Shown: one piece after another, positions 1 through 11,289 of the stretch
Layout of the letters: every line of letters starts with the position of its first letter
How positions within the stretch are numbered: position 1 is the stretch's first letter
Source of the DNA: Mercurialis annua
Lineage: Eukaryota; Streptophyta; Magnoliopsida; Malpighiales; Euphorbiaceae
Direction of reading: 5' to 3'
Length of the DNA: 64,000 nucleotides
Assembly (NCBI RefSeq): GCF_937616625.2
Contig: NC_065571.1
Location: forward strand, 26,238,201 to 26,302,200
The notes under the pieces: model-generated
Databases searched by the model: none
The model's input: only the letters and a program-made list of their open reading frames with translations
Told to the model about the DNA's origin: nothing
Translations under genes and position numbers: made by a program

Positions 1-190
1 CTAACACATTTTCAAAAATTATTCGGAAACTAATCAAATTGACATTGAAAGCCCACACGACACATGTAACAAATACAAGATACAACTCATACCCTAAACA
101 AGGTGTCATACTTGCTAATTCCACCATAACAAATCTGAAACCAACCCAGAATCGCAATAAATTCAAGGCAGAAAAACACGGGATATTACA
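1..190 (-). mobile_element. Start of a minus-strand LTR, cut by the window edge
   Basis: Read on the minus strand, a 3' internal end containing TTCGAGGATGATTTTTATA is followed by TGTAATATCC at 190-181. This is the usual plant Ty3/gypsy order of polypurine-side sequence and then LTR start, as also seen at 35111-35133 in this window. The LTR would run from 190 towards position 1 and beyond the window. No coding sequence is visible. The family assignment is inferred from junction wording only. Confidence 0.4.
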
Positions 191-226
191 ATCTGCCAAA
201 CTTATATAAAAATCATCCTCGAATTT
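181..226 (-). other. Internal/LTR junction of a Ty3-like element (minus strand)
   Basis: The minus strand reads AAATTCGAGGATGATTTTTA, then an AT-rich spacer, then TGTAATATCC. It matches the layout of the intact junction at 35085-35133 (AAATTCGAGGACGAATTTTT, purine run, TGTAATACCCC). The LTR-start bases have drifted (ATATCC instead of ATACCCC), so this copy is old. Confidence 0.45.
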
Positions 227-621
227 AAAACAAAACACAATCCACGAAAAACATATGATAAAACTATCTACTGTCCGAACAAAACGTATAAAGCCAACGT
301 AAAACGTATAAACAGGATACCCAAGCTAATCAAGGACATCACTAACAACGATATTGCAAACAAACTCTATTTTTCAAAACGGTCTCAACGACATACGCAC
401 TTGCGTAAGTAAAACTCAACATGAGGTGGTTACAGAAAGTAACGACACTAAATTCCACGTAACATGAACGATAACGCCATTCTAGGTGAATTCAAACGAG
501 GTAACACAAACTCTCCCACAAATGACTCGAATGAAATATTCTGGATAATAAAAATGAACCTCAAATAAAATTTCTACATAGAGAAGGTCAGCATAAGACC
601 AGACATGCCGAAAATACATAT

Positions 622-672
622 GGGGTATTACATTCTCCCCAACCTATGAAAAATTCGACCTCGAATTTCAAA
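622..672 (-). other. Second internal/LTR junction of a Ty3-like element (minus strand)
   Basis: The minus strand reads AAATTCGAGGTCGAATTTTT, then TTGGGGAGAA, then TGTAATACCCC at 632-622. This is nearly the same as the junction at 35085-35133 of the complete element. The interior therefore lies at higher coordinates and the LTR towards lower ones. A second junction of the same polarity lies only about 440 bp away at 181-226, which implies nested or deleted copies. Confidence 0.6.
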
Positions 673-3600
673 TATGAACTTATTCGCACTATAACCGTCA
701 CAACACCCATATGCGCAAAATTCTGATTCTAACAACTTGGTGCTTCAACTATTACTCATTCAACGCAACGTGAATAAACAACAATTCTTCAACTGAGAGT
801 CACAACTAATCTATACTTGAGTGGCCTCCAAAACCAGCTCGAAACTCATCTATTATAAAGACCTCGATATCATATACAAGATCAAGCCCTTAGCTCAAAC
901 TATAGTTTTATAATTCCAAACTTTATCGCCTCAACTGGAAAACCGAAACACAAGCTGATAAATTCTTGCATTCTACAACATTTACTTACTTCTACTTATA
1001 TCATCTCGACAAAACACAAGCTGATAATTTCTTGCGTTCTACAACATTTACTTACTTCCACTTATATCATCTCGACATCAAAGTAATCGATAACACAACC
1101 CAATAAACATCAGATAATAATTCGGTTCCAAACGAACACTACAAGGAATCATCTCAATCAACGTTTTATACAAACTCGATAATACCATTAACTTGTGAAT
1201 CACAAAATAAAACTCATATCGCAATTCAAAGAAAAGAGAATTTCTCTCATGATTACAAAAATCTCTAGATCAATGATAAACAAAATCAATCATAATGATT
1301 CTTCCAATCATTCAGAAACATAACGCTACAACTAAACATGACATTGACTACATCTCACTTAATTACACAACTTAAAATTTCATCGCCCACACCAAGGGTT
1401 CAACCATTGCCCCGAACGATATCCAAGCATTACAGTAATACTATTGATCAACAAAATCGATCAACCAATCCGGGTTGTCGAAACCTATTAACCACGATCT
1501 TCGATTCACGAATCAGTTAACTCATATATCCAAATCAAACTCAAATTCACAAAATTATTCCCTCAATTAACTATTGCCTCATATACAACGAGAGATCACT
1601 ACGATCAAATCACCACGACCGGATTGTTAGTTATGATCAAGACCGACCCCTGGGGTATAAAATCTTTTAATACAAAACATTTTATGTCCCAAAATTCTCC
1701 ACTTCTCTTTAAAAGACTTTACATCTTACACCTCCTTTTGTATTTAATATCGAAATGCCTTTACCGTTGAAAACCATCGGTTTTGCAAACCCTTGAAAAT
1801 TTTCAAAATATCCACATTTTGAATCTGAAATTTTCCCTTACTTTTCAATACATTTATAAAACAGTTTATTTGGCAAAATTTATGTTCTCTTTAAACCAAA
1901 CTTGCTAAAATCAATTTATCCTTTTTTTTTGAAAATAGACCAACCGTGGAAACATCTTTCGTATTGAAAATACACATTAATGTTTCAAAACATCACAAAA
2001 TTTTAAGTCGCATCTAAATTTCTCAAACAAAAACACAATTTGAAGAATCGTTCAACCGAAAAATTTATTATTCCTTTTGAATTAATTTTGACAAAATTTA
2101 TTCCTTTCCTCAAAAGGATAAAAATTAACAACGCAAATCTCTTTGTTTATGAAAATACTTTTATATCCATTTACCCAAAGTAATTGGAAAAAATATAATC
2201 TGAAAGATAACATCTCTTTTTTTTTAAAAAACGCAGTGTATAAACACACATGGAGCATAACCAACATCCTTAATCCACAAATCGTAAATTATCACGAAAG
2301 CTTTCTATTCTACATTACTCTATACCGCACTTAGCACAACTATTTCTTGAGCGCAACCTCAAATTCAATTTCACGTCCCATGAAACACACGATTCTGAAA
2401 ATTCAGACTGATCCATTACAACGTAATCGTCCAAAATTTACCACCATCATCACAGAGTATTCGTCTAGCTACCTCTCGGTAACAGTTTCAAAATCATTTG
2501 AAATCCGACAACTTTATAAATACATTTATCATAATGTGACTCGCGAGCTCGTTTCAAAACATCATTCTCAAAACACTTTATTGATAAAATGTGTTTTTCA
2601 TAATTGTGCACCAGGGTGATGATATCTCTCATCCCCAAAGAGTTGCATTCAACCCTAATCATTTCTATGCACGTGATGCATGTACTACTATGCGTGTATC
2701 AATTACTAATTTATCTTTTATTTAGTGAACATACTAAATATTCAATGCAAACCTAATCGTGACATTCAAAATGAATGTTCATGATATGTCTGGGCACAAT
2801 TACGTGTTGAAAATATTTCAAATATTTTAACAATTCAACCTTTGAAATCAACATTTCAATAAAATATTTGCTAGACGTTACACTCTGTTAGATGTGCACT
2901 CGATAACCTCAAAATAATTCTCAAATTCCTTACATGCAACCTAGCAACACTCGATGCTATATGACAACTCATCCTAATAACTTTATTACAACTCTATCAC
3001 ATAAGATATCCCACTAACCTAAATTTATACTGAGCTTATTCCCAAAGAAATAACACATCAATATGTTCCTACAAAACTTAACGGCAGCTCCCGCATCGCA
3101 TCATCAGACTTGATAGAAACACCAGTGTATTAATACACCGATCTATCTTCTCGGTTCAAAGTTTCCAATATCCGTCCTAGGATAATCAGAAATCATCAAC
3201 CAATCCAAGGGAATATTTCCCTCATCTTCCTCGATATCGAAACCCAAAGATTTTGATCCAACAATAATATAGCAAACCCAGCTTATACCCAATTGATACT
3301 ATATCAAAACAGTGTATGAACAAAAGTTCGACTCATAATCAAACCAAAAATCAGGTAATTACCATAACCGCATGAAATAAATCATCCCGCGTGCTACTTC
3401 GCAAGAATAGATGAAACAAAACAATTAACTTAGTCCAACAGGTAAGCAAATTATACAACGAAAATTAAAACCAAAACTATTACTATTTTTACAACCCATA
3501 AATCACGTAAGCATGCCATGAACAAAATTGACCCAAATATACTTTGAGACAAAATCAAGATATGCTAAAACAAGCTTGAATTTTCGTAACAAATCATTCT

Positions 3601-3900
3601 ATAACATTTAATCTTCCAAGAAAACGCTTCAAGTCAAATACGAAAACTTCCAAATTTTGTTGAGCCCCACAGTTAAAACAAATTCACAATTTGTAAAAGT
3701 CTCTTCTTATTAATCAGTTGCTTTAAAACGGATACCCGAGTATCTCAATCATAAAATCATCGAGCTAGCCGAGTCATTACAACTACCAAGCTCAACTCCT
3801 AAATTTGGGTGACCCAAGTCGAACCCAAAACAATCGTTTATAAAACGTATTCAAAATATTTGTATATCCGTAAAAATATTTTAATAAAACTTTCATCCTC
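673..3900 (-). mobile_element. Decayed non-coding interior and LTR pieces of a Ty3-like element
   Basis: No coding region longer than about 65 codons is open here and none resembles a known protein. Two stretches tie the region to elements elsewhere in the window. On the minus strand, about 2600-2660 (TTGGGGATGAGAGATATCAT) resembles the interior of the complete non-autonomous element at about 32735-32800 (TTGGTAATGAGAGATGTCAT). About 3770-3850 (GACTTGGGTCACCC, then CTTGGTAGTTGT and ACTCGGCTAG) resembles the Tekay-like LTR at about 12335-12395. With the junction at 622-672 this suggests a worn relative of those elements. I found no PBS, so its 5' limit is uncertain. Confidence 0.45.
946..1076. 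repeat. Two-copy 66-bp tandem duplication
   Basis: The segment 946-1011, starting AAACACAAGCTGATAA, repeats at 1012-1076 with a 66-bp offset and only a few substitutions (for example GCATTCT against GCGTTCT). It lies inside the decayed Ty3-like interior. No coding role is visible. Confidence 0.85.
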
Positions 3901-3979
3901 TGAAATTTGAGAGCTCGACTTAATCCAACCGCTAAACGGTAATTTAAAACTCAAGGGAGAAATCTTTGATTTCAAACAT

Positions 3980-5560
3980 CTATTCTGTAAATTCCAAAAA
4001 TTTAAAATGCTGACATACTACATTATGATAAAATAACTTCAACGTTAAATTCTTAAGAATATCCAACATAACCTTTTCATGATTGATTTTGATTCCAAAT
4101 TTATCGGATATCAGTTTCCTGATATCTTCCGAACAAATCTTAACTTCCTTACGACTTAATTCCATACCTTATCTCATAAGGTATCTATGGAGCGAATTTA
4201 GTTGGAATTCAATTTATAATTTTATTTGCGGTAAGAAGTGCATGACTCCATAACGAGATGGATAAATCAGTATATGGCCCATTATTTATCGTATCATGTC
4301 CCACATTGTACGATATCTCCTTCTTAACAGACACACCATTCAACCATGGTGTTCCCAAGGAGTAAGTTGAAAAATAATACCACATTGCTTTTAGGAACGT
4401 ACCAAATTATGTACTCAAGTATTCTTCCCTTTTCGATCACATCATAAAGTTTTATTACTTTTTCCAATTTGGTTTTCTACTTCATTCTTGAAGTCATTTG
4501 AACATTTCAAAATTTTCATGTTTGTCCTTCATAAGACAAACTTAACTATATCGTGATAAATCATCAATGTAGAAAATGAAGTATATGTATCTACCTTGGT
4601 TCGTTTCTATAAACATACCATATACATCACTATGTATGATCTCTTAAACGACCTTGGCTCTACCACTTTGTACCACAAATAATGATCACATCATTTTGCC
4701 TTTAAGATACGACTCATAAGTCAGAAGAGATGCAAAATCTTGATTGCTTAAGATTCCCATCCTATTTAACTTGTTAAGTCTATCTTTTGCAATATGTCCT
4801 AATCATAAGTGCCAAAATTGTTTAGAGATTTGATTACTTATGGTATTAATTTTAAAAACATCTTTTGCATCGAACATCTTTAATCAAATAATAAAGACCA
4901 TTTTGTACATATCCACACCCAACTCTGTAGTATCAAACATAATACTACAAACATCCTTTGTAAATAGAAAATCAACAACCAAATTTGTCATACAAATTCG
5001 GACATGATATTCCTGTATATATTGATTAAGTACAAAAATCTTGTTTAAGTACAACTTATGTTTATTTAAAAAAATTGAAGTTGATCCTATAGCTCTTGTC
5101 GCAACGCTTGCGTCATTCCTGAGATTTAAGATTACTTCATCTTTTTCCTTTCTTTTTCACTTTTACTAAATCCGTAAAAGATAAAAAAATATGAGAATGA
5201 GCATCGGTATTCAATACCCAAACTTTTAAATGAGCAATTGACATTGGAACATGAGATAGACACATTCTTTATGGAATTGTCGTTCCTCCCGTCATTGCCC
5301 TTTAAGTATTCACAGTACTTAATGCAATTTCCATTTCAATGTCTTTCGGTTTAACAAAAGAAACACTTTCTTTTATTGACCTAACCACCTTTCAAATATT
5401 CCAAATATTTCAGGCAATGACTTATGATGTCCTACATCTTAACAAATGAAAACATTTTTCTTTGTTAACCGATGTGCATTTGTTTTTCGCAATAGCTTTG
5501 GAGGCATCTAAATATCTTAATCAGACAAGAATGATTTTAAACCACTAGCCGATTACTATC
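3980..5560 (-). pseudogene. Ty1-copia gag-pol pseudogene (gag end, protease, integrase)
   Basis: This is a broken minus-strand polyprotein. Reading from high to low coordinates, copia hallmarks appear in order. A gag tail has a decayed zinc knuckle (ENKCTSV-like lead, KCFH, then CLKYLEYLKG) at about 5380-5490. A protease-like start (VLNTDAHSHI where DSGAxxH is usual) lies near 5200. A GAG-pre-integrase motif (WHLRLGHIAKDRLNKL) has its Trp codon at 4812-4814. The integrase core follows with HSDVYG near 4625, FYIDDLSRY near 4555, the EEYLST catalytic Glu segment near 4410, and GTPWLNGVS near 4335. An integrase tail (SDKFGIK, then FYHNVVCQHFKFLE) ends near 3985. Stops and frameshifts lie between nearly all blocks. 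Reverse transcriptase and RNase H are absent, because the sequence passes into Ty3-like DNA below 3980. The copia family is certain; the lineage is not. Confidence 0.85.
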
Positions 5561-6040
5561 GTGAATGTCACTTTAAAGGATTCTATTTAATCTTATTATC
5601 TCTTAGACATCAAAGATCTCTAATTAGTATTCGTGTTGTTTTGAATATTTAACCATAATGATTTGGTTTTTTATCAAAATGGCATCCCACTATGTTTTGC
5701 GAATCCTACACTTCCAAAATAGGAAACGTGAATCTTTGTTGGAAAAGATTTCAAACGGGTGATTGAATTCTTGTAGTCATTGTTTTTTCCCTCAGGTACG
5801 CCTAATTGCCGTTATTGGGATCACAATGTACTACAAATGAACAACACTTGGTCATCATATCTCATATGAGGTTCAATCATTTCCAGCTCCTAATGTATTC
5901 ACCCTCAGATACCCATTGTCATTATTGGGTTTCAGCATTAGTTAAGTTTAACCAATTGAATCAACTAAGATGTCTCAATTTGAATAATACACGACTCAGG
6001 TATGCCTAATTGCCGTTATTGCCGTGTACTATATCGATAC
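5561..6040 (-). other. Degenerate copia gag/leader DNA
   Basis: No conserved protein motif can be read upstream of the zinc knuckle. The stretch joins the copia gag tail to an organelle-like block and holds a short dispersed repeat described separately. It is probably decayed gag or 5' untranslated DNA of the same element, judged by position only. Confidence 0.35.
5791..6021. repeat. Three spaced copies of a 27-bp motif
   Basis: CTCAGGTACGCCTAATTGCC at 5791 recurs nearly unchanged at 5995 (one C to T change) and more loosely at 5904-5929 (CTCAGATACCCATTGTCATT). Spacing is 113 and 91 bp. The function is unknown; it may reflect an old local duplication inside the copia element. Confidence 0.6.
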
Positions 6041-7690
6041 ACCCATAACATCTCCTTTCCTTTCCTTTCCGTATAGCTTTCTTTGACTTGCATTCCCGGA
6101 GAATGAAGTGGGAGATTAATTAGCTTCTCTCTTATTTAACTTCTGAAGTGAGGTTCCATTCACCCCTGTCTACATTAAAAGTGAGCATCCTTTCTTCCGA
6201 AGCGAATCTATCATATATTAGCTGCAATCAATAGGATTTTCCAAACCCTCCCTTCCTGAAATGAAGGAGGTGAAATTCTTTTTCCTTTCCACAGGGACCA
6301 GGAGATTGGATCTAGCCGTAAGAAGAATGAATGCTTGGATGATAAATAACTCACTTCTTGTTCTTCGACCCCCTCAGTCGTTGAAATTGAAAATCGTTTT
6401 TTATAGAATTCCTTTTTATTGATTTTATTGTTTTGATACATGCCGGGGTTCATATTGAAAATAATAATAAATCTAGTAATTAGAAGCTTAAAAGTAAAAG
6501 TAAGAGTTTCCTTTCGACAATTTCAGATTAATTGGAATCCGTTATTCCTGTCCTTGAGGAACTGCTTTGGCTTGAGCTTGAGTACTGGAGTAAGCAAGCT
6601 ATCTTGTCTGGTCCGTACTCCGGTAGTAGGACTGGCCGTTAAGGTCTTCCTGTCGTCTAGGAATAGGCCTGTGAGTTCTCATAGCAAGTGAAATAGCTAG
6701 CGATCTATGTTGGTAAGGTGTCTGAGGAATTCCCTTCCCGTCTCGAAGAATGGGACCTCTCAATAGAAGGAAGAGAAGGGAGCGATCTAAATAAAGCAGG
6801 TTTTAGATGAAGAAGATTTGGCTCAGCATGTTCTATTCGATACGGGTAGGAGAAGATCTCGACTCGGTATTCTTAAAAAAAATAGAGAAATCAAAACCAA
6901 GTCAAGATTAGCCAAAGATCTTACCATTTCCAAAGGAACTGGAGTTATCTTTTCCATTTCCGTTCACAGAAACCAATCGGTACATCTCATTGTCTGGTAT
7001 TCTGCATGTCTCCTTGTCTCTTGGAAAAGCTTCCAATCATATACCCTCCACATCATATAGGTCATCTCCGCAATTAGGAATACCCGATGGCCCTCACTGA
7101 AGGAAGCAAAGCAATGCAAGATAGATGGATAGAGGAATACCGATACAATAAGAGGACCTACTCCTTCTATTCTCTTTCACATCAAGCTATGCATGCTTAC
7201 CTGAAAGTCCTTCTTTAAAGGCAGAATTCAAATCCGGTATTCCCCCTACAGAGGCTAAGCGGTCGGGTCATGGATCTTGCACTTCACTTGAATAGTGCTT
7301 TTGAAATGGCGAAGTCAAGATTTGTCGATATGAGAAGCAAATTGTTGTGTGAAGGAATCAATATCTCGACATAAGCCAAGAGGCAGATCTTGTGCCACTC
7401 CACCTGGTCGTATGAAACTGGCATGCATCCTGGGTGAAAGTTTCTGGTTTGCTTACTTCTTATTTAGGAGCAGCTTCTTCTCCGTTCCTTCTTCTCCTTC
7501 TTCTATAACCCGAGCCTTTTATGGGATTTTCGTTCCTCTCCAACCAGTCGAGCGTTTGCCTATGCCTACGGGATACCTAAAACCCTATCCTTTCGGTCTT
7601 TTCTTAGCCCGGTTAGCCAATGTGCTTAACAATAAACTCAACAACGGCCTCTTGACGATATCATCTCACCCCTATGTATCCATAGCCGAC
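6040..7690. other. Organelle-like (possibly mitochondrial) DNA insert
   Basis: Composition and texture change sharply. GC is visibly higher than in the flanking AT-rich DNA. The block has purine/pyrimidine runs and phrases common in plant mitochondrial intergenic DNA, such as GGAAGAGAAGGGAGCGATC near 6770 and long TTCTTCTCC-type tracts near 7480. It has no satellite, LTR or copia motif and sits between the copia leader (above 7690) and copia gag (below 6040). The longest open frame, 7349-7762 on the plus strand (137 codons), has no domain I recognise, and parts of it run into the flank. The call rests on pattern memory, not on an alignment. An unrelated transposon fragment is the main alternative. 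Confidence 0.4.
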
Positions 7691-8210
7691 AAGATGATAA
7701 CTCAAAGCGTGTTATTTTATTGCTCCAATGGAGAGCCATTGATAAATCAACTTAATGATTAATCAATATAAACTTAATCTTTTAACTTTTAGGAATATTT
7801 CTTAGGGTTTTAAGTTATTCTGGTCTCACTAAGCACACAACACATTTTAGCATGCATCTCATACATATTAAAGCTAAAATGAATCATGCATTCACACATG
7901 TATGATCATTGACTTCCGCATGTTTTGTTGATGACAATATAATGCACAAGCGAGTCACATATTGTGTCAAATAATCACATTAGAAAAATTCCCAGGATAG
8001 ATTGGAAGGTCACGAGCGGACCACTTAAGTACCAATCTCCTAGACAGAATTTAATCAAATGTAATTAATGTCACAATAGCGTTTGCTTGTTTTTGCAAAC
8101 AAGACCTAACCCCTCAAAATTATAAATTACATGCCCAATAATAATTCCTAAGTCCATGATTATCAATACATGCATTCAATCGTAAAGCTTTAATACTCGA
8201 TGATACAGTG
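7691..8210 (-). mobile_element. Copia 5' leader (untranslated interior)
   Basis: On the minus strand this follows directly after the primer-binding site of the copia element. It is AT-rich, has no long open frame and no recognised motif. It fits the untranslated region between PBS and gag. The lower limit against the organelle-like block is approximate. Confidence 0.5.
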
Positions 8211-8222
8211 GCTTTGATACCA
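8211..8222 (-). other. Primer-binding site, initiator Met tRNA type
   Basis: The minus strand reads TGGTATCAAAGC, one base from the TGGTATCAGAGC that pairs with plant initiator Met tRNA. It lies one base inside the LTR end at 8224, as expected for minus-strand DNA priming. This fixes the copia element on the minus strand, with its 5' LTR at higher coordinates. Confidence 0.8.
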
Positions 8223-8656
8223 CTGTTGGTGCAGCGGGACGTGAGGGTCCGAATCGTATATTTCAATTCAAAATTGGAATTCCAACAATTCGGATCCAGA
8301 AATTGATCATATAAATAACAAATGGATCATCGTATCATCTAGTAATTAAAGCGCGCATCTAGAAACCGTAAGAAGAATACCTATGTCGATTCTCTAACGA
8401 TTCTTGTAGTCTCGATAGTACGGCGACCTCAAGCTCGTCCACACGAGTATGCATCCGATTGAATTCTCGCCTTGAAGTAATCTGCAAGAGTTCCTCTTGC
8501 CGAACAACCCTAAGCTCAAACTCTCGCCTCGATTACGTCTTTTTGTGGGATGTATGAAAAACTTTCTCCAACCTTTTCTGTGATTGATGACTACTTGAAC
8601 TCCTTCAAATATGCTCTCTTAAGTGTGGTTTTTTTAGAATGAGCAAAGCCAACCTC

Positions 8657-8664
8657 TATTTATA
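8657..8664 (-). promoter_or_regulatory. TATA box of the copia LTR
   Basis: The minus strand reads CCCTATAAATAGAGG, a strong plant TATA box (TATAAATA), about 430 bp before the LTR's 3' end. It should set the U3/R border of the element's transcript. Confidence 0.7.
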
Positions 8665-8690
8665 GGGTAGAGCTTTGCTTAAGAATGAAA

Positions 8691-8872
8691 CACCTCACAT
8701 GCTAGGTGTCACACACCAAGCAAAGGTGTTGCCACCATTTGACACCTCACATGCTAGGTGTCACACACCAAGCATAGGTATTGCCACCATCTGACACATC
8801 ACTTGCTAGGCGTCACACATCAAGCATAGATGTTGCTACCTTCTAACACGTCGAATGATAGATGTCACACAC
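8691..8872. repeat. 52-bp tandem repeat, about 3.5 copies, in the copia LTR
   Basis: Copies start at 8691, 8743, 8795 and 8847, exactly 52 bp apart. Each opens with a CACCTCACATGC-like block followed by GTCACACACCAAGC, and divergence increases from first to last. The array is just upstream of the TATA box as the element is transcribed (minus strand), so it may act as a U3 enhancer array. Confidence 0.85.
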
Positions 8873-8880
8873 AGAGACCT

Positions 8881-8985
8881 ACATGACATCATTACGTGAC
8901 ATCATCACATGACATCATCGTATGACATCATCGTGACATCATCACATGACATCATAGTGATATCATCACATGACATCATCATATT
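8881..8985. repeat. Short tandem repeat of TGACATCATC, about 8 copies
   Basis: TGACATCA recurs about every 14 bp, with spacer variants ACG, ACA, GTA and G. It lies next to the 52-bp array in the copia LTR U3. The core resembles bZIP-type TGAC sites, so an enhancer role is possible but inferred. Confidence 0.8.
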
Positions 8986-10182
8986 AACTTGGATAGAATA
9001 CAAATAGGTGCCTACTAATTTATAACTCTTGCAAATTAGTTCCTAATTTATACTTGTTTTTTCATCTTAGATTAATTTCCGAGATATGCTAGTATCTATA
9101 TGAAATCGATCTCTCGTAAACTCAATCGGTTGCACACCCTATTGTGTGTGAGTAACTAGGTTCACATCTATATGGCAATGAGAGTCATAAGAAACGCCTT
9201 TCTTATATTAAATAATTAAATCCCATTAATTATTAATTCTCGTAGATCGTGAGTGACGTCTAGCAACATATCACGACCCCCAAATAGATATGAATGTTTC
9301 GATGCATTCTTTATGAACCAATGTTCATAATTACCGTACACTCAAAATTCCCTTCATCTAAGATTCCGATCTCGACTAGTGTCACGGTTAAGTCAAACAC
9401 TGCTTGTCTTGATCATATGACCTCATCTCAGTTCTTATTCTTGATAAATATGACTTCCACTAGAAACAACTTTCTAAGTAAGTCATATACACCTGCGCAG
9501 GTTTTATCATCCATCAAGAACAATTTGAGATAGCATAGAATCTTTTCTCCGTTCATCCGGACTGATAAATCCTCTCTTCGTTAAACCCCTATCTCCATAT
9601 ACAACTAACTAGAGCCAACACATCCCGCGACCCTAGCTCATGAAAGATCGAGGGATAGGGAGTATCAAACTCTAATCACCTATATACAAGATAATGTCAC
9701 CGCAAGTCAAAGGACATAAATACAATTATGAACTAGATGACATTAAATTGACTTTGATGAAATACCATTTATAAGTCATCTAGCGTCACTTGTTCGACCC
9801 ACTCAACATCTTGAGAGTCCACATGTTTATCCTGATCCCCATCAAGTAGTATGAGACTCACTACTTCATATAATTAGTAACTCTTTACTAATCAGGAGCA
9901 TAAACAGAAGGGACGATCTTTCCGTGATAATGCGATGCCCTTATTCGCAGGACCCCATCGATCGTTAACGGTTATTTAGATCACTTTTATAATAGAATAT
10001 GTCACTCATATTCTTAACACTTTAAGAATAGATTCTATCACAGTGTGATAAGGACAATACGTAATAAATGAACACTTAGTTGATGAGACACTTAGTTCAA
10101 TTAGAACATATATATCTTTACCATTGGGATTAGTTCTACAAATATACATGATCAAATGGCCCTAGGGAACATACTACTAACA

Positions 10183-10856
10183 TTTAATTCGTACCATTTT
10201 AAACGAGTAGATTGGTTTCGTAATGTTTTAAACGTTTGGCTGAAATCGATAAAAAGGTGAAACGCTTGGATTTAATTCGTAACGTTTGTAAACGTTTGAC
10301 TTAAATCGCTAAAAAGGTGAAACGTTTGGATTTAATTCGTAACATTTTAAACGTTTGATTGGTTTTGCAACGTTTTAAATGTTTGAATTAAATCGCTAAA
10401 TAGGGGAAACGTTTGAATTTGTTTTGTAACGTTTGGATTGGTTTCGTAACGTTTTAAACGTTTGGCTTAAATCGCTAAAAAGGTGAAACGTTAGGATTTG
10501 TTTCGTAACGTTTTAAACGTTTAGATTAGTTTCGTATCGTTTTAAACGTTTGGCTTAAATCGCTAAAAAGGTGAAACGTTTGGATTTGTTTTGTAATATT
10601 TGTAAACGTATCGCTTGAAACGCTAAAAAGGTTAAACATTTGTATTTGTTTCCTAAGGTTTGTATAAGTTTGGCTTAAATTGCTAAAATGGTGAAACGTA
10701 TTTCGTAACTTTTTAAACGTTTGGATTTATTTCGTAACATTTTTAACGTTTGGCTTAAATCGCTAAAAAGGTGAAACGGTAGGATTTGTTTCGTAACATT
10801 ATAAACGTTTTGCTTATATCACTACAAAGGTGAAACATTAGGATTTCTTTCATAAC
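10183..10856. repeat. 60-bp satellite fragment between two LTRs
   Basis: About 11 diverged copies of the monomer found throughout the right of the window (GGCTTAAATCGCTAAAAAGG, then GTGAAACGTTTGGATTTG, then TTTCGTAACGTTTGTAAACG). It is bounded by the copia LTR end at 10182 and the Tekay-like LTR start at 10857. Many monomers are shortened, as expected at an array edge. Confidence 0.95.
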
Positions 10857-11164
10857 TGTAATACCCCGTGTTTTCTGTTTATGTTTCCGATAGTTGTTCG
10901 TTCTTTTTATTGTCCGTATCTCCCGTGTTTGATCTCGAATAGTCCGTTTTTGAAGTTCGGAATCAGTTCCGTTTCGTCGTCGGGTTCGGGCCCAAATTTT
11001 GGCCCATTTGCAAATTCTGCCCGCAGGACGCGACGGAAGACGCGGCAGGGCCGGCGCGCCTCGCGTCGCGCCCTATCTTGAATTTTGTTAGAGGGCGCGA
11101 TGGCCCGTCGTGCCTCGCGACGCGCCCGCCATCGCACCCTGCGAGTAAAAATCGACGTGGGGTC

Positions 11165-11172
11165 TATAAATA
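11165..11172 (+). promoter_or_regulatory. TATA box inside a perfect inverted repeat
   Basis: TATAAATA lies at the centre of a perfect 9-bp inverted repeat, GGGGTCTAT at 11159-11167 and ATAGACCCC at 11170-11178, with two bases between. It follows a CG-rich segment, as a core promoter would. Transcription should start about 30 bp downstream. Confidence 0.75.
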
Positions 11173-11289
11173 GACCCCTTAACCTAACTTGATTGTTTTT
11201 CACTTCTACTAAAACCCTAGCCAAATATTTCAATCGAACACACTCAGAAATATTACAACATACATCCATTTCACTGGATTTCGGATTCG

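Larger units (their letters stand above)
8224..10182 (-). mobile_element. 5' LTR of the Ty1-copia element
   Basis: This is a 1959-bp segment with LTR ends. On the minus strand it starts TGTTAGTAGTATGTTCCC at 10182 and ends CCAACA at 8224, next to the PBS. It holds a TATA box and two sets of tandem repeats. Its outer end abuts the 60-bp satellite at 10183, so the element was inserted in the satellite or at its border. No partner 3' LTR is seen at lower coordinates, where the element breaks into other transposon DNA. The first flanking bases are TTTAA, but a target duplication cannot be tested without the far end. Confidence 0.8.

Noticed and set aside
7349..7762. 137-codon plus-strand frame as a functional gene
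   Set aside because: No domain recognised, it spans the likely border of the organelle-like block, and there is no promoter. Kept only as a note in that block.
10907..11269. 120-codon minus-strand Arg-rich frame
   Set aside because: It lies over the CG-rich LTR segment and TATA box; the composition alone explains the open frame.
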